Shown: positions 25,301 to 35,882, counted from the stretch's first letter. The stretch: 64,000 nt of DNA from Manduca sexta (GCF_014839805.1 NC_051141.1:18546777-18610776), one strand, 5' to 3'. The notes: generated by a model from the sequence alone, not told the origin. Numbers and translations: made by a program.

Positions 25301-27076
25301 GGAGCTGCGACAGAGCTGCGAGCCGACGATGTTCTCGCTGGAGCAGCTGCTTATGAGCGTCGCCAAGGACTCGCGCGTTTCGCTCAGGATCCTGCAGAAG
25401 GTTCACTCGCATCTCAGCCCGATAGTGAATGAGGAGCTGGCCAACCGGCGCACTCTCGCCGAAAGGGGGGTCAAGTTCACCAACACTGAGGTAATTATAC
25501 GTAGGACCAATAGTTGTTGAACATAAGCAAATTATGCAAATTCATTTGTAGACGTAAATAGGGCCTTTTTATGATTACATATTAACCAATTTAAATTTTA
25601 GTCCCAACTTACAAGAATTCCTTGGTTATGTCATACTGAATTTAACCTAGTGCAATTAATTTAGAAATGAAAATAACATATTTCATGATGGTTTTGGTAA
25701 CAGAGCCGCAACCGCAAACCGAACACGTGCCGCCGCCCCAGGTGGAACTCTCGCGGGCAGGACGAGTGCGAAATTTGCCGCACCACGCTCTACTTCTCAA
25801 TGGTAATGTAACTTTTTTGCTGTATTGACTCATCGGTGGCGTAGTTGTAGTGTGACACCAATCAGGTCCCGTGTTCGAATCCCGGGTCAGGCAAATTGGT
25901 ATTGGGTTTTTCCGCTCAGTATCAGGCCGGAGTCTAAAATTTGTGTGCGATATGGCTCGCCCCTATTCCACCACATTATGTGACGGAAAGCAAGTGGCGA
26001 AATTGATGGCTCCTACGTAAACGTATCTAAAAATAGTTATTTTCACTTTTTAACGTTTTATTATCTATGTACTGTTTACTACCAAACCCATTATAAAAGT
26101 GTTCATTTATTAACTTTTTTTTGTGGGTTTAGAACTTAGTAAATAGAGAAAGCCGAAAGGTGCATATTACAGTACATATCTAACGAAATGCTATAAAGTG
26201 TAAATCGCATTCTTTTGGGATATGATAGTTTACTTAGGGGCCATCGTCTACGTACTTGCCGTCTGGAATATTTGCCCGATATGGCGATAGCCATGCCGCC
26301 TATCACGTCATGGGACTGAACACCTTTGTCTGTGGCGGTTTAATATTATATAACTCACGCGTGGGTCTGTCGACAATTCACAAGTATTGTCAAATAACAC
26401 GCGCCATCGTATCGTGTTAACGGCACATTCAGGACTGAATAGCGTTCTACACAAAAGAAATTTATGTTACTTAAAATAAAAAATATTTATATTGTATCAG
26501 ACTTGTGCGTAGTGTCGTCGCGGATTGTCTGAGTGATGCAGATGTGTGTGGTTAATGTGGTTTTTATATAGTGGAACTGTGCGTTTCATCATTTCTACCA
26601 CGCCCATATTCAATCTGTAATGAACTTGCTCCCACGATGTTTAGTCGGCAATAAACACCGGCTTTCTTTAAACGGTACTAAAATTGTTTTTCTGGTTTGG
26701 CCGAGCCCCTGACTTTGCCGGCGTCTATAGGCGACGGTGGTCACCGTACATACCATTAGGTGGGACGTGAGTTCGTCTGTCTTTGGAGGCAAAATATATA
26801 TCATGAAATCTCAATCAAATGCATTATAATATACAATCGACATTATGATAATTTGGGCAATATGACTAGGATTAAGTGACTAAAGACACTCCACCCCTTC
26901 CCACTCAGGTGACGAACACGGCCGGCAAGCGTATATGCTTGTGCCTGCAGCATGCCCTGCAGCTGATGGATGCGCCGAAACAAGACTCTACTACGGTGTA
27001 CGAGGTGGTTACCGTCATCAGCGATGCCGAGCTGCAGACCACCCTCGCCAACGTGCAGAAGCGATTGTCGCTATAA
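7128..27076 (+). CDS. Jarid2: Jarid2, PRC2-associated Jumonji/ARID protein (14 coding exons)
   Basis: Joined exons are 7128-7330, 17251-17480, 18586-19032, 19933-19974, 20485-22082, 22157-22393, 22771-22966, 23357-23586, 24007-24210, 24581-24747, 24827-25118, 25302-25490, 25704-25802 and 26909-27076. They total 4302 nt and 1433 aa with every phase consistent. Domain order matches JARID2: a QAQRKFAQ motif (about residues 90-97), a long low-complexity Ser/Pro/Lys-rich middle, JmjN (about 830-870), ARID (about 876-985), JmjC (about 1062-1282) and a Cys/His zinc finger (about 1367-1400). Vertebrate JARID2 is a nuclear cofactor of Polycomb Repressive Complex 2 and is not an active demethylase. Here JmjC keeps H1165, D1167 and K1183 but has S1253 at the distal His position. 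The exon 1 to exon 2 junction is the least certain part. The ubiquitin-interacting N-terminus of the human protein is not seen. Confidence 0.9.
12536..12780 (+). repeat. GC-rich module, two local copies
   Basis: Two diverged copies, at about 12540-12610 and 12700-12770, share the layout TCAATTAA, then AGCT(T/A)TGCCCGGGC, then a GGGCGG/GGTGGG-rich stretch and a short AATACC(T/G)(T/G)GC-type tail. Related copies occur at 15405-15500 and, less clearly, 15945-16010. No coding or terminal-repeat structure is visible. I cannot assign it to a family. Confidence 0.4.
13420..13760 (+). other. GC-rich island of unknown origin in intron 1
   Basis: This stretch is much richer in GC and CpG than its surroundings and includes a 66-codon open frame (13557-13757) without a recognised domain. 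It has no clear terminal repeats. It may be a decayed transposon body, a captured gene fragment or an internal regulatory island. Confidence 0.25.
14179..14951 (+). mobile_element. Helitron-like element, copy 2
   Basis: This is the better preserved partner of 3877-4712, in the same orientation. It starts TCTTCTATAC, contains a longer TCTG microsatellite (about 14304-14328), and ends GGGCGGAAGCTAG followed by T, as expected for Helitron insertion. It sits inside Jarid2 intron 1 while copy 1 lies upstream of the promoter. No open frame of Helitron Rep/helicase type is present, so it is nonautonomous. Confidence 0.65.
15405..15500 (+). repeat. GC-rich module, third copy
   Basis: This copy shares TTAATTAAGCTTTGTCCGGGC with the 12.5-12.8 kb copies, followed by GGGGGCGGCGCGGCGGTGG and the tail GTGCGATACC. 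It lies in Jarid2 intron 1. A weaker match follows at 15945-16010 (CCCCGGC, then GGCGGTGGGTGG). Confidence 0.35.
16287..16573 (+). mobile_element. short Helitron-like element, second family
   Basis: It begins TCTATATTGTATATATAAAAATG and continues with the phrases GGACCGATTTCACTAA and GGAGAAGGTTCTTATG. It ends AAAGTCTGTCGGGTCAACTAG followed by T. The TC start, CTAG end and lack of inverted repeats suit a nonautonomous Helitron of a type widespread in Lepidoptera. A decayed relative lies in reverse orientation at about 43437-43625. Confidence 0.6.
16968..16984 (+). repeat. poly(G) run of 17
   Basis: Seventeen consecutive G residues stand on the plus strand inside Jarid2 intron 1. A run this long can fold into G-quadruplex forms and is prone to length errors in both replication and sequencing. 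Confidence 0.9.
17251..17480 (+). CDS. Jarid2: Jarid2 exon 2, with the PRC2 substrate motif
   Basis: The exon codes QAQRKFAQ (Lys codon at 17327-17329), the same eight residues as around human JARID2 Lys116, which PRC2 methylates. A polar segment follows, ending at donor GTAAGT at 17481 with one base left over. Two acceptors compete. CCCCAG ending at 17250 fits the phase of exon 1. TTTACAG ending at 17279 has the better pyrimidine tract but would need a different upstream exon leaving one base. The Lys is residue 94 in the model using 17250. Confidence 0.8.
18586..19032 (+). CDS. Jarid2: Jarid2 exon 3, basic low-complexity region
   Basis: An acceptor TTTGCAG ends at 18585, and the one-base carry-over from exon 2 keeps the frame. 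The exon codes about 149 residues rich in Lys, Arg, Ser and Pro, including nuclear-localisation-like clusters (NNKRKL, AKRRRV) and a PPPP stretch. It ends with one base before GTAATG at 19033. The following exons match this phase. Sequence conservation cannot be judged by eye. Confidence 0.85.
19656..19717. repeat. perfect 28-bp inverted repeat with 6-nt loop in intron 3
   Basis: Arms 19656-19683 and 19690-19717 are exact reverse complements, separated by AAGTAA. The arm begins GTTAAGTGTCGCC and ends CATTGAGT. It lies in the Jarid2 intron between 19032 and 19933, on the sense strand of the transcript. Confidence 0.95.
19933..19974 (+). CDS. Jarid2: Jarid2 exon 4 (42-nt microexon)
   Basis: A strong acceptor (TTGTTTGCAG) and donor (GTAAGT) bracket 42 bases coding a Lys/Ser/Pro/Thr-rich stretch ([14 protein letters not shown]). 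The exon starts and ends in the same phase, so skipping it would keep the reading frame. That makes it a plausible alternative cassette. Confidence 0.7.
20485..22082 (+). CDS. Jarid2: Jarid2 exon 5, large linker exon
   Basis: This is a long uninterrupted frame coding about 532 residues. It starts with a segment rich in hydrophobic and charged residues ([15 protein letters not shown], then [18 protein letters not shown]) and continues as a low-complexity Ser/Thr/Pro/Glu region. It ends with FYPTEEEFQ, the beginning of JmjN. A CNECTGC motif lies at 21012-21032. Two acceptors are in frame, one ending at 20484 (used here) and one at 20460, which adds eight residues. The donor GTAAGC is at 22083, phase 0. 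Confidence 0.88.
22157..22393 (+). CDS. Jarid2: Jarid2 exon 6, JmjN and start of ARID
   Basis: Coded from acceptor TTTTACAG, the exon reads DPIAYFDKI, then [10 protein letters not shown] and SNDNIRF, which aligns with human JARID2 JmjN (DPLIYIES, then KFGMCRVIPP and LNDEMRF). It continues with [19 protein letters not shown], matching the human RRWGPNVQRL segment that leads into ARID. It ends in phase 0 at GTCAGT (22394). Confidence 0.95.
22771..22966 (+). CDS. Jarid2: Jarid2 exon 7, ARID core
   Basis: The exon codes [20 protein letters not shown], then WARVASEM, which matches the ARID fold helices of human JARID2 (LDLACFFRLINEMGG, then WNKLADML). ARID domains bind DNA. The exon ends with one base before GTGAGT at 22967. 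Confidence 0.95.
23357..23586 (+). CDS. Jarid2: Jarid2 exon 8, acidic linker before JmjC
   Basis: The exon continues the segment after ARID with basic and aromatic residues ([19 protein letters not shown]). An acidic run [13 protein letters not shown] follows, then [17 protein letters not shown], which aligns with the human HKCIYKGRSVSLTTFYR segment. Donor GTAAGT is at 23587, phase 0. Confidence 0.93.
24007..24210 (+). CDS. Jarid2: Jarid2 exon 9, start of JmjC region
   Basis: The acceptor is GATAG ending at 24006. This is chosen because it restores TAANVKM directly after FKR, in register with human FYR-TARNIMSM. The CAG at 24011-24013 would break the frame and the CAG at 24031-24033 would drop nine conserved residues. 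The exon continues through IESKYWKTV and ends KHPWNLK at donor GTATAA (24211), phase 0. Confidence 0.9.
24581..24747 (+). CDS. Jarid2: Jarid2 exon 10, JmjC with HxD
   Basis: The exon codes the JmjC strand [20 protein letters not shown]. His (24686-24688) and Asp (24692-24694) stand at the first two iron-ligand positions of KDM5-type enzymes, where human JARID2 has Ser and Asp. A Lys at 24740-24742 aligns with the 2-oxoglutarate-binding Lys of KDM5, which is Cys in human JARID2. It leaves two bases before donor GTAGCT. Confidence 0.95.
24827..25118 (+). CDS. Jarid2: Jarid2 exon 11, JmjC C-terminal half
   Basis: The exon codes [32 protein letters not shown] and [17 protein letters not shown], a close match to the JmjC barrel of KDM5 and JARID2. 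Ser (25029-25031) occupies the place of the distal iron-binding His of active enzymes (KDM5 AYHSGF). It ends in phase 0 at GTTTGT. Confidence 0.95.
25302..25490 (+). CDS. Jarid2: Jarid2 exon 12, helical segment after JmjC
   Basis: The exon codes [14 protein letters not shown], aligned with human PFSMEKLLYQIAQA, and the Arg-rich [15 protein letters not shown], aligned with human ELRQRRQLFEAGL. It is phase 0 at both ends. The donor is GTAATT. Confidence 0.93.
25704..25802 (+). CDS. Jarid2: Jarid2 exon 13, first half of zinc finger
   Basis: The exon codes an Arg-rich stretch ([12 protein letters not shown]), then [12 protein letters not shown], matching human CQICQHLCYLSM. It supplies the first Cys pair of the C-terminal zinc finger. 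It is phase 0 at both ends. The donor is GTAATG. Confidence 0.92.
25825..26020 (+). mobile_element. tRNA-derived SINE in Jarid2 intron 13
   Basis: An A-box-like GTGGCGTAGTTGTAGTG and a B-box GTTCGAATCCCG are followed by a body with GCGATATGGCTCGCCCC and CATTATGTGACGGA. The body recurs as fragments at about 26262-26340 and 56085-56245. A true tRNA gene is ruled out because no cloverleaf closes around the B-box. Confidence 0.65.
26909..27076 (+). CDS. Jarid2: Jarid2 exon 14, terminal exon
   Basis: The acceptor CCACTCAG follows a strong pyrimidine tract. The exon codes [15 protein letters not shown], completing the Cys/His finger seen in human JARID2 (VVFCLECALRHV). A helical end aligned with the human DEEQIISLVNQI region follows, then TAA at 27074-27076. 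The upstream intron is about 1.1 kb and holds a SINE. Confidence 0.93.
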   Translation: MTNTAGKRICLCLQHALQLMDAPKQDSTTVYEVVTVISDAELQTTLANVQKRLSL

Positions 27077-27140
27077 ACTGCAACAGGTGGAAGTAACGAA
27101 CGTAATTCTAAATTTGTCGCCCTGAGATGCCGGCCGAGAC

Positions 27141-27146
27141 AATAAA
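27141..27146 (+). terminator. Jarid2 poly(A) signal
   Basis: A canonical AATAAA lies 64 bases after the stop codon, giving a short 3' UTR of roughly 85 nt if cleavage occurs 15-25 bases further on. No other hexamer is nearer. Confidence 0.7.
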
Positions 27147-27164
27147 AAGACATTTTGAACAACA

Positions 27165-28215
27165 CGATTGTAGAACGGCATCTTCTCAGCGGCTTTACTT
27201 TCTCATTAAGGTTTTTTACTTGGTATTGGTAAAATGTTGTCGGGGCTGGCCGTCGCGTATCTTGTTTTGTTGGATTTGCTGACTGTTTTGGATATGTGGA
27301 TACAGCCCATTGGGCTGGTGTCTAGGTGACCCGATTGTGTCACATAGGGCTGTCACTAATCCCCCTAGGCACCGTAGAAAATGCCGCCCCATCACCAAAT
27401 TTAACATTAGTTTTTTTTTTTTATTTATACGCCGAATTCCCCGCCTTAAAAAATTTGCTACCTTATACACTAGCCCCTAGTTCTTTTAGTATAATTTCAA
27501 CGTTGATTTTTAAGTCAAACTGTGTTCTATTGAATTATAGTTTTAGGATCAGGATTGATTTGTAAAATGTTTGCTGGTCAAAGCCAGCCTTAGCTGCATA
27601 ATATCCTTTATGTTTTGTGGGATTACTTGCCCATTTCATGGTATTTGACGGTTGATCAATCAGGCATCTTATAACTGATTGTATCTAGGTTTTTACTTGT
27701 TACTTAAACTTTTAGATCTTCATTATCATTTTTTTAACCATTAACAATGTTAATGGATAAAAAAAAATTAGAGAATTTATTTATTTTGACAATGGAGTAA
27801 TTTCGTTTCTCTGGAATTTTGAACGAATTTGACAATCTCAGGGATATACGAGCTAAGTGCACTCTGTTGAAAGCAGCACTGATTTTCTTTAAGACTGCGA
27901 TTAATTTCACCATTAAGGATTGTTAGTAGGTAAGAAAATACGTAACTATTTGATTATTAATTACCATAAAAGATATTAGTCTCTATTTTAAGTTCTAAAC
28001 GAATTAATGTCAACATAATTTGAACTTAGTTTTCGCCCGTCTTAATCAAATGGGTGTGAAATTAAAAAATAATATTATCGCGATAATAAAGTCCGGCAAA
28101 GATGCATTTGTGATTATTGATTTTAATGCAGTATAATTATTAAGTCATCCGTAACTTAGGTCAGCAAGTTAAATAGCTTCCAGAAAATGAATAGCAATCT
28201 TAAATGGACAAGTAT
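27165..28215. other. intergenic, no gene seen
   Basis: AT-rich DNA between the Jarid2 poly(A) site and a repeat. A run of 14 T lies near 27411-27424. Open frames here (27216-27470 minus, 27326-27565 plus) have no recognisable domain. Confidence 0.5.
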
Positions 28216-28510
28216 TATACTAGGTGGTAGGTCTTATATGCAAGGGGCCGCCTGGGTAGGTACCACCACAGTGTCTAATTCTATCGCTAAACAGCAGAGT
28301 GCAAGCAGTGTTGTGTTACGGTTTGAAGGGCACTGTAGCCAGATTAATTACTGGGCATTGTGAGACTTAACGTCTAATGTCTCAGTGACGTGTGATACTT
28401 CACGCGTGTACACCACAATCAAGTTTAAAGTATTCAGTGTGATTGCTATTCTTTTTGCGCAGGCGCCTTGTCGAACGTCGGATGACTAGCTCATCTTATC
28501 CCCATAGGGT
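28215..28510 (+). mobile_element. old retroelement fragment, same family as 45180-45470
   Basis: It shares with 45180-45470 the ordered blocks GGTGGTAGGTCT, GGGTAGGTAC, GTTGTGTT(A/C)CGG and CATTGTAGCC/CACTGTAGCC. The layout resembles a non-LTR 3' tail found in Lepidoptera. It is too decayed to code. Confidence 0.45.
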
Positions 28511-31500
28511 TTTAAAATATACAACACTGTCAGGTCTACTACTAAATGAAAAAAATACATTTTAGGCATACAATGTTACTTCTGTAGGCATCCTGATATA
28601 TGGAACCTTTCCCCTAAGAAGTCATACTTAATAATGTTTCCTTTTTAGTGACGTAGCTTACACACTTCTCCCAATATGTTTTTTAGCATTTTCTGAAAAA
28701 AATAATTGAAATACATTCCAACCAAATAATGGTAAATATATTTTAATCACCCCTGTCTGATTGTTGACGTTCTTTGACCAAATGGATGATAGTGACAGCA
28801 CAAGGTTCTGAATTATCATAACAAAAATTGACATATCTGTCGAATAACTATATTATTTTTATTTAACCGTATGGCTTAATGGTTCTACCAACACCGACTC
28901 TCCAAGGTAAATATAGTCGTACTTCTCTATCTTAACTAGTCGATATACTAAAGTATTATAATATATACCTGAAATATAATTTCAATCTTTATCTTCACTA
29001 GCCGAGAAGAAAATTCGGCTCATGTCGAACACACGTTGTCTAAGTCCCTCAATTAATTCGCTCTCGATTCGCCGTTCCTGTGATTGTATGTAGAATACTT
29101 TACCAAAGCAGTATACCACTTATAAGAGGTCGCTGGGCACATATACATTTTTTTAACAAAGCCCCATTGTAAATGGCACTTTATATGAGATTACTCCAAA
29201 TGGTATTGGTCTTCTTTCAAGATCTATAATTACTCATCAATTGCAGATTTAAATAAGTGTCATATCTAGATGTCATTCCAACAGTAACTACCAACATACA
29301 TATCGATCTCTAACTAACTGTGATATAAAACACAAGCTTAACCGTTGTTAAACTCAGTGAAACATACATACCATTCCGATTGTTTTATAAAATGATTATA
29401 AAAACAATGAACAGCATGATAGTGACTTTTGAATGCATTTAAGGTGCCCAAAGACAGAATTAGATGAAAAATAAAATAGTTATAAATCGGTTTTAATTTA
29501 AACCCTTGTGAACTACACAACAATATTTAGGCTGTTCACAAGAAGAAACGAAATTACTTTACATAATCATAACATGAAAACATTGAAAAATTAATTGTTT
29601 TTGTTGTGAATTAAATTAATTTTAACATTGGACGCAAAATTACTACCGACCGGATTTGTTAAGGTACAAGGTATTCGGAATTATTAACATATGTAATCAT
29701 AGAGGTAGTGGATATGCTCGCGGTCAAAACCTGCCTAACCCTCCAGTTTTCATTGTCTTGTAGTGTTATAATTACTTTATAGTAATTATGTACTTATGTA
29801 CAGCCTATGTTGAAATTTAAATAATAATTTATTCCTGCCGATTTTTCTTATAATGTACCTAACTGCAATAACATAGGAAGCGTTGATGCCACGTACATTT
29901 CCCGTAAGTATTGATAGTATTATTTTTGATGCAGTACGTCCGTGCAGTTTCTGATCACGAGCATGCATTAGAGACTTAGCTAGTCCTCTACAATTGGACG
30001 GTTTTGATTTGCCACATTCCCTTGAGTTCTCTGCGTTCAGATTATCATTGAGTGTGTAAATATTTTACAATGGGGTAAACAGTTTAGATAAATGCTGTTT
30101 TCTACTCTTAACTGAGCCAAGGCAACAACGGGGACTCGCAAATCAAATCGGTTTTAGTTTTGCATTTAACACAAAAGACGGAATAAAATTGACTTAATTT
30201 ACAAATTTTAGGTTTATGTTAGTTAGAAAAATTGAGTTTATATTTAAAAAATGGCCTCGACGCGATGTTGCGGCTAGGGAGGAGTCTTTTAGGGAACAAC
30301 CTTACTTAACTTAACTGACCAATCACAATGTACTACACCGTATTGCCATCATGCATATCTCGAATAACATTGTAGCTACGGCCCTGTGTGACTTTTTATA
30401 AAATTTTTGTAAATATTTTGAGATCTCGTTTTTAGGATATAAGTAAAAAAAATACTCGTATTTTCCTGAGCACTTGTTCCATAGGTGCACGTAAGTTCCG
30501 AGTAGAAAAAAGCTTTATTTCATGCTGACCTCATGGAATGAGCCACCTCGAGTATTCACTAGTTTTAAGAATTACATTAATCTTACTTCATGTGTCTCAT
30601 TGTATTACAATAAGATATGTAAAACAGTACGGTGCTCTATGTCGTATTAATGTCAATTAGTTACTAAGAAACAAAAAAATATGGTGTGAGAAAAATATAT
30701 ATGCGTAGTAACGAAAATGCATTTGGGGACGCGGTGTGACTGGGCCTTAGTTTAAGTATTTCAAAAATACTAAAAAAAATTACTTGGCCGTTTATGATAA
30801 AAATAAGTTTAGAAATGGATGCACTACGTTATTTAATGGTAATTTTTCCAACGAAAAAAGACAATAAGTATGTCTCAGGCGTTTTTCTGCATAATATTCT
30901 TTAAATGGGTAATCCTATTTACTGGTAGTTAGTAGATGATCTCCCGATAGAGATCTCTTATATTTGGGTAAGTGTGTGCGTGTGATTTTTTTTTTTACTA
31001 TTTTTCTTTACGGCTTTACATCCTCTGGTGTAGATTTTCGATAATTCTTTTATAACGCCTTAATTCCTTGTATTTTTTATTTTTAATTAAAATTACTTAT
31101 CTTTGTGACTTAGGTGAGTGGTGTGTAATTTCATTATAGGGTTTTGTTTATACCTCTTGAGTTTTTTTTTTACTTTTGTTCTACTTTAGGATAATGGGTG
31201 TCTGGTTACAATATGTTTGTTTATTATATTGTCACTTCAACGTCCCCAAGTGTACTAGACTACGCTTCAAAATGGCTGTTTCGGTAATGATTACATCTTG
31301 ATAAGATATAGTTATAGGAAGCACCTCGCTGACCCTTTCAGAATGCTTATTGCTTAGGTTATTTTTTGTTACCATTTTGTCATAAAACATTGATACAAAA
31401 ACTCAAATTACAAGTTATTTTACTTTTAAAGTTGTTTTAAAGCTGCGTGTATTAGTTTTTCCTTTAGAGCAAAAATGTATACTTTTCAAACAACATATCG

Positions 31501-31560
31501 TATATTTTGTAAGAATTTCCACTGTTTATTTAATCAGAGTTCTTTAAAGTTTCGTATCCA
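28510..31560. other. intergenic AT-rich, nothing recognised
   Basis: No exon chain, RNA gene or clear mobile element is visible. Stops are frequent in all frames and the longest open frames are about 60 codons. Confidence 0.5.
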
Positions 31561-31769
31561 TTGATACATTACACACGTTTATATCCCGGGTGGGTGAGAG
31601 AAACAACTGACGCTCGCGCCCACATCCAGAATTGAACTGGAATGTCTGGTGGTAGGGCTACTACATCTGCCCGACTGGCTAGCGACCACCCTTCTGCTGG
31701 AGTCCATTGCTGGCATTCTTGTGCTGCCGAGTTTTGACACCACTGCAGAAGAGCCAGTGTGTGAAGCTG

Positions 31770-32235
31770 CGATTGCTTCTACAGGCGGTGGGGGCTGGCG
31801 ATGAAATTGATCACTAGTCAGTCCCCGCTTCCCCAGACTACTCTAAACTCACCGCTTTGCTTAGAGTAACTGTTGGTCTTAAATTTGTTTTGTGTTGTTA
31901 AATAAATCCTTTACTTTTTATTTTTAATACATAAGGATGCTAACACACTTCTAGCTGCTCTGCGCTACTACTCTAAGCGCAGAACTTAAGGTGTTACGGA
32001 TTTCCTTTTTCTACTTAATCTTAATTTTTTTGATTGCCGCTATGCGGGCTATCGACCCGAAGTGGTGTGTCGACGAGACCTGCCTATGACTTCTATTGGA
32101 ATGGGACGCTAATTGCGGTTGGTGGCCAGTGAAGAAGCGCCTGCGATGCGACTCTGCGTCGGCGCGGGTTGATGTGGCATATGTCAATCATCCCCGTTTG
32201 CCCCACTCTAAACTTGCGGCTGAGTGTAGAGTAGT
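31770..32235 (+). repeat. two diverged copies of a GC-rich repeat
   Basis: Segments 31790-31870 and 32155-32234 both run from GGCG(C)GGG…GATG through TCA(A/G)TC…CCCCG(T/C)TT and CCC(A/C)…CTCTAAACT to …GAGTGTAGAGTA / …GCTTAGAGTAA. They appear to be two copies of one element tail. Neither carries an open frame of note. Confidence 0.35.
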
Positions 32236-32239
32236 ATTT

Positions 32240-35200
32240 TTTGTTTTTCTATGTTTATTTGGTTAATATAGAAATGTTGTCATCCTAAATTGAACCTTAC
32301 GTTATATATGTTTATTGCTCCATTATTTTTCCGTTAGAATAACCTGAACTCGTTACAGAGCTCGGGATGGTGGATTATTTTTTATTAATTTATTCGGTTC
32401 CGTAACTTTGCGTTACAAAGTTAACATGTATTTTGTATTAGTTATTTTAAATATTGATTTAAGCTCAGGGTTATTATGTTTATTTCTTGAGTTTGGAGTG
32501 TTTTTAGTTTACAATAGTCCTGGCGGTGTATATTTTTGAACACGTCGTCACGACTGTATTGAATCTTCTGAAAGGGTCGAAAGGTATTCAGTAATCTCCG
32601 CCAAAGAGAGGAATGGAAGATTCATTTGTATTTATTATATTATTGGCTTTTATAAATGTTTAAAGTGTACGATGGGTACATTACTGTGTTAGAAGTAAGT
32701 TAGGTTATTTACTTATAGGTGAACAAGAAGGTTGACCGACCGCAATTAATATAACGTTAGTAATGTGTTGCAAATGCAATGCGTAAACCGTATGATAAAT
32801 ATGTGTTGTAATACGAATAGCATAAGACATTTATTAGATTACATTTATATACCATAATACAATATGCTCTAGTAATGTAGTTAACGGCAAAAACGTGGAC
32901 ATTGAGCGAAAATCTTACATTTTAAATGACAGTTTGGAAATGTCATGTCCATTTTAATTTTAGAAATTTAGATATAGATGAGACCAAAAAACCCGTTTTA
33001 AACTATTGGCTATGAATGTGGACTGTCGAATAATTTTTAAGCTAAAGAATATTTGATATAATTAAGTAAACAGCTTAATTGATTCACGTTGTTTCCATAG
33101 CTGATGATATGATGACAAATTGGACCCGAAATGGTAATATGTTATTTTCTTCCTTATTTATGGAGGGGGGAAAGGGGAGACTTTTGTGATATTAAGGTAT
33201 ATTTGGATTTAGTGTCTGCTGATTTGAAACATAAACAGGGTTGACTTTCGAATTGGGGCAGGAGGTATCTCTATGAGGAAACCCAAATTTTTTAAAGGCA
33301 TTAATATGTGCATTTAAACATTTTGATAAATATTTACAATGAGCATCCGGTTACTAAAGACTCTATGGTACCATTTTAGGTTGGAGCAGTTTTGAGATCA
33401 CAAATTGCAAAAATAATTCACCTTATATTTTGTTGGAAATGTAAGTCCAACTCTCATTTAAACATAACAAATTTGTATTTAGGGTGAATTAATCTACAGA
33501 ACTCGTTTGGAATGTATGGAGAAACTGGAAACACACACAAAATAATAATTATTGAATAATTCAAAAATTATATCCACGGGAAGTGACATTTTGGGACCCC
33601 CTTTATATATGGCTCAATGACGCCGCTTAAGCCAATAAGCCTTTCACCCGTCATAAGTGAATAAATAATTCAAATTCAAATGATTCCAATGCGGGGGTGC
33701 AATTGTTTTCTTAAATCATTAAAATTATAACGTCGTGTAATGTGTTTATTTATTAGTTCATACATTTAGACGACTTAGCAATTAGGAAGTAATAAATACA
33801 AGGCTTAGTGTCCACTTTGAGTATACTATAATCAGTAGGAAAACGCGCAAGATTATAATCGTTTGTATAGTACACGAGTGTGACCACTTAATTATAGTCA
33901 GTGAAAAAATATGATTAGTAATTTGTACATCTGAAACACAGCCGATTGTAATCAAATATTTAGCATTTGTAAAGAGCGTGTAGATTATTTCAATTTTAAA
34001 TTTTTGATGATTTAGTATTTGCTTTTTTGGTTCAGAGTCTAAATTATTTTTTTGGATGTCGCATACGATATCCTTGTTTGGCATTGCGGCTCAAGACCAT
34101 GTTAACGTGGTGAATGTTTTTTTTAATTTTCTTATTATAGTGTTATTTTTAAGCGTAAGGCCCAAAAATTCAAATCCTCACCATCGGTGTTTTCAACTCC
34201 CGACACAAACATAGGGACATTTAGACCATTTATCATTGATTTCAAAATGGTATATTAACACAATCATAATGTCTATAACTTACTAAAGGGCTCTTTCTTT
34301 TTTGTTATGTAATATTATTTCACACTAGTTTATTTTTTGAAAAAAAAATTGTAGATACCAGTTTTGGCGGAGTGGTCAGAACTGTACGATTTATTAAACA
34401 TAATTCGTAATATTTGATACGTCACAATAATATATACTATTTGTAGAACATTAGTCGTAAGCGCCACGTGGCATTCCATCTGGCCTTATGTGTATTAAAC
34501 ACTAATAATGGAGTTATTAGTTATTCATAAGTCGTATTTAGTGTTATATGTAGGTAATAGCCAAATGGCATTCAGTCTGACCTTATTCTATATATAATTA
34601 GATATGGATATATAGGGACTATCCACGTCACTAAGATATTAATAATCTTATATTAATGTGGACAACTAAGGATAGGTAAAATGTTTGCAGAACATTATTT
34701 GTTTTTTTATTTCTATACATAGTCACGAGTAAAGACGACATTATTATATTATGCTTTAGGATAGCGATTAACATAACTATAGATAACATTTTTTTTTATC
34801 TCAAAGATAAAGAACAGAGATCGGTGTTTTCTGTCTGGTCTTATGATTAGGGATACTCGATGTTTACATTTGATTTCTCCAAAATATAATAAAAATACAA
34901 TTTCAAATTACTTCATTTGCCACTTTAACGTGTAGCAAATAAAAAATAGACCCATATGTTAATCTGTTAAGGAATAAAAGTTTGATCCTACGGTTTGTGG
35001 GAAATTATTATGTTTTATTATCGTGGACGGACCTACCATAACGCCGACATTTTATTCAAGTCCAAGTACGCATCGCTTTAACAATATAGGATCGCGCAAT
35101 GTGACCCGCTTAGCAAGAACCACCTGACGAAACATCAAGCCGCCCCTTAGTTGTCCATCACGGTACGTTTTAAATAATTAGTATACGCTTGTATTTCTCA

Positions 35201-35620
35201 TTAATCTGCTATTAATCAACGTTGATTTAAGACTTTTGTTTGAAGGAATATACATTTGATTCTCGTTTTCTATTTATAAAGCATATATTTGTACCAGTTT
35301 AAACTTTTTAGTTATTTTATTCCACGCGGTTTCTTACTTTTGTATTTTTAATGTTATAATTATTTTCGATAATATATTACGTAAATTGAAACACTATTTC
35401 CTCATTCATTTCGATTTTGTTTACTGGAATCTTCTATTTAGACAATTAGGTAATGTAAATATTTAATGAAAAAAAAAAGTATTGGCAAGTTTTGCAACAA
35501 TTTTATTTAGTGACAAATTTTACAATAGATTTCATTATCATTTTATTTATTCATGTAAAAAATATTCGTCTAAAAATTCAAGTAGCACATTATATTAGTT
35601 TTAATAATTTCGTAATAAAT
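32240..35620. other. intergenic AT-rich, nothing recognised
   Basis: Only short chance open frames occur, the longest a 100-codon frame on the minus strand at 33782-34084 with no domain. A CACGTG palindrome within GCGCCACGTGGC stands at about 34462-34473. Confidence 0.45.
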
Positions 35621-35629
35621 TTGTCTAAG

Positions 35630-35882
35630 TGGTAGAGCCATGCTGTAGATTTTGTCTACAGCACGAATGGGCTCGCTCGACCGGGGTGGTACCACTGTCT
35701 CACAGAAGACCGACGTGAAGTGACTGCTGCCGCGTTTCGTTCGGTGAGTGAGATTGCCGGTGGCCCGATCCCTTTCCCTTCCCCAATTCCTGTATCCCCT
35801 CCGTAAAGATGGGCAATGCATACACGTTCCTGTGCCATGGTTATCACTTACCATCAGGTGACCCATCTGTTTTTTTGTGACT
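35630..35882 (+). mobile_element. lepidopteran SINE/LINE tail
   Basis: The segment carries GGGCTCGCTCGACC, GGGGTGGTACCACTGTCTCACAG, a GCGTTTCGTTCGGTGAGTGAG block and ends CTTACCATCAGGTGACCCATCTG followed by T-rich sequence. These blocks in this order belong to an abundant interspersed repeat in Lepidoptera; family assignment is from memory. A 12-bp inverted repeat (CTGTAGATTTTG / the TCTACAG side) occurs near its start. Confidence 0.55.

Noticed and set aside
25840..25912. Possible tRNA gene (GTTCGAATCCCG block)
   Set aside because: The B-box is present but no acceptor stem or full cloverleaf closes around it. The sequence continues into a SINE body found elsewhere in the window.
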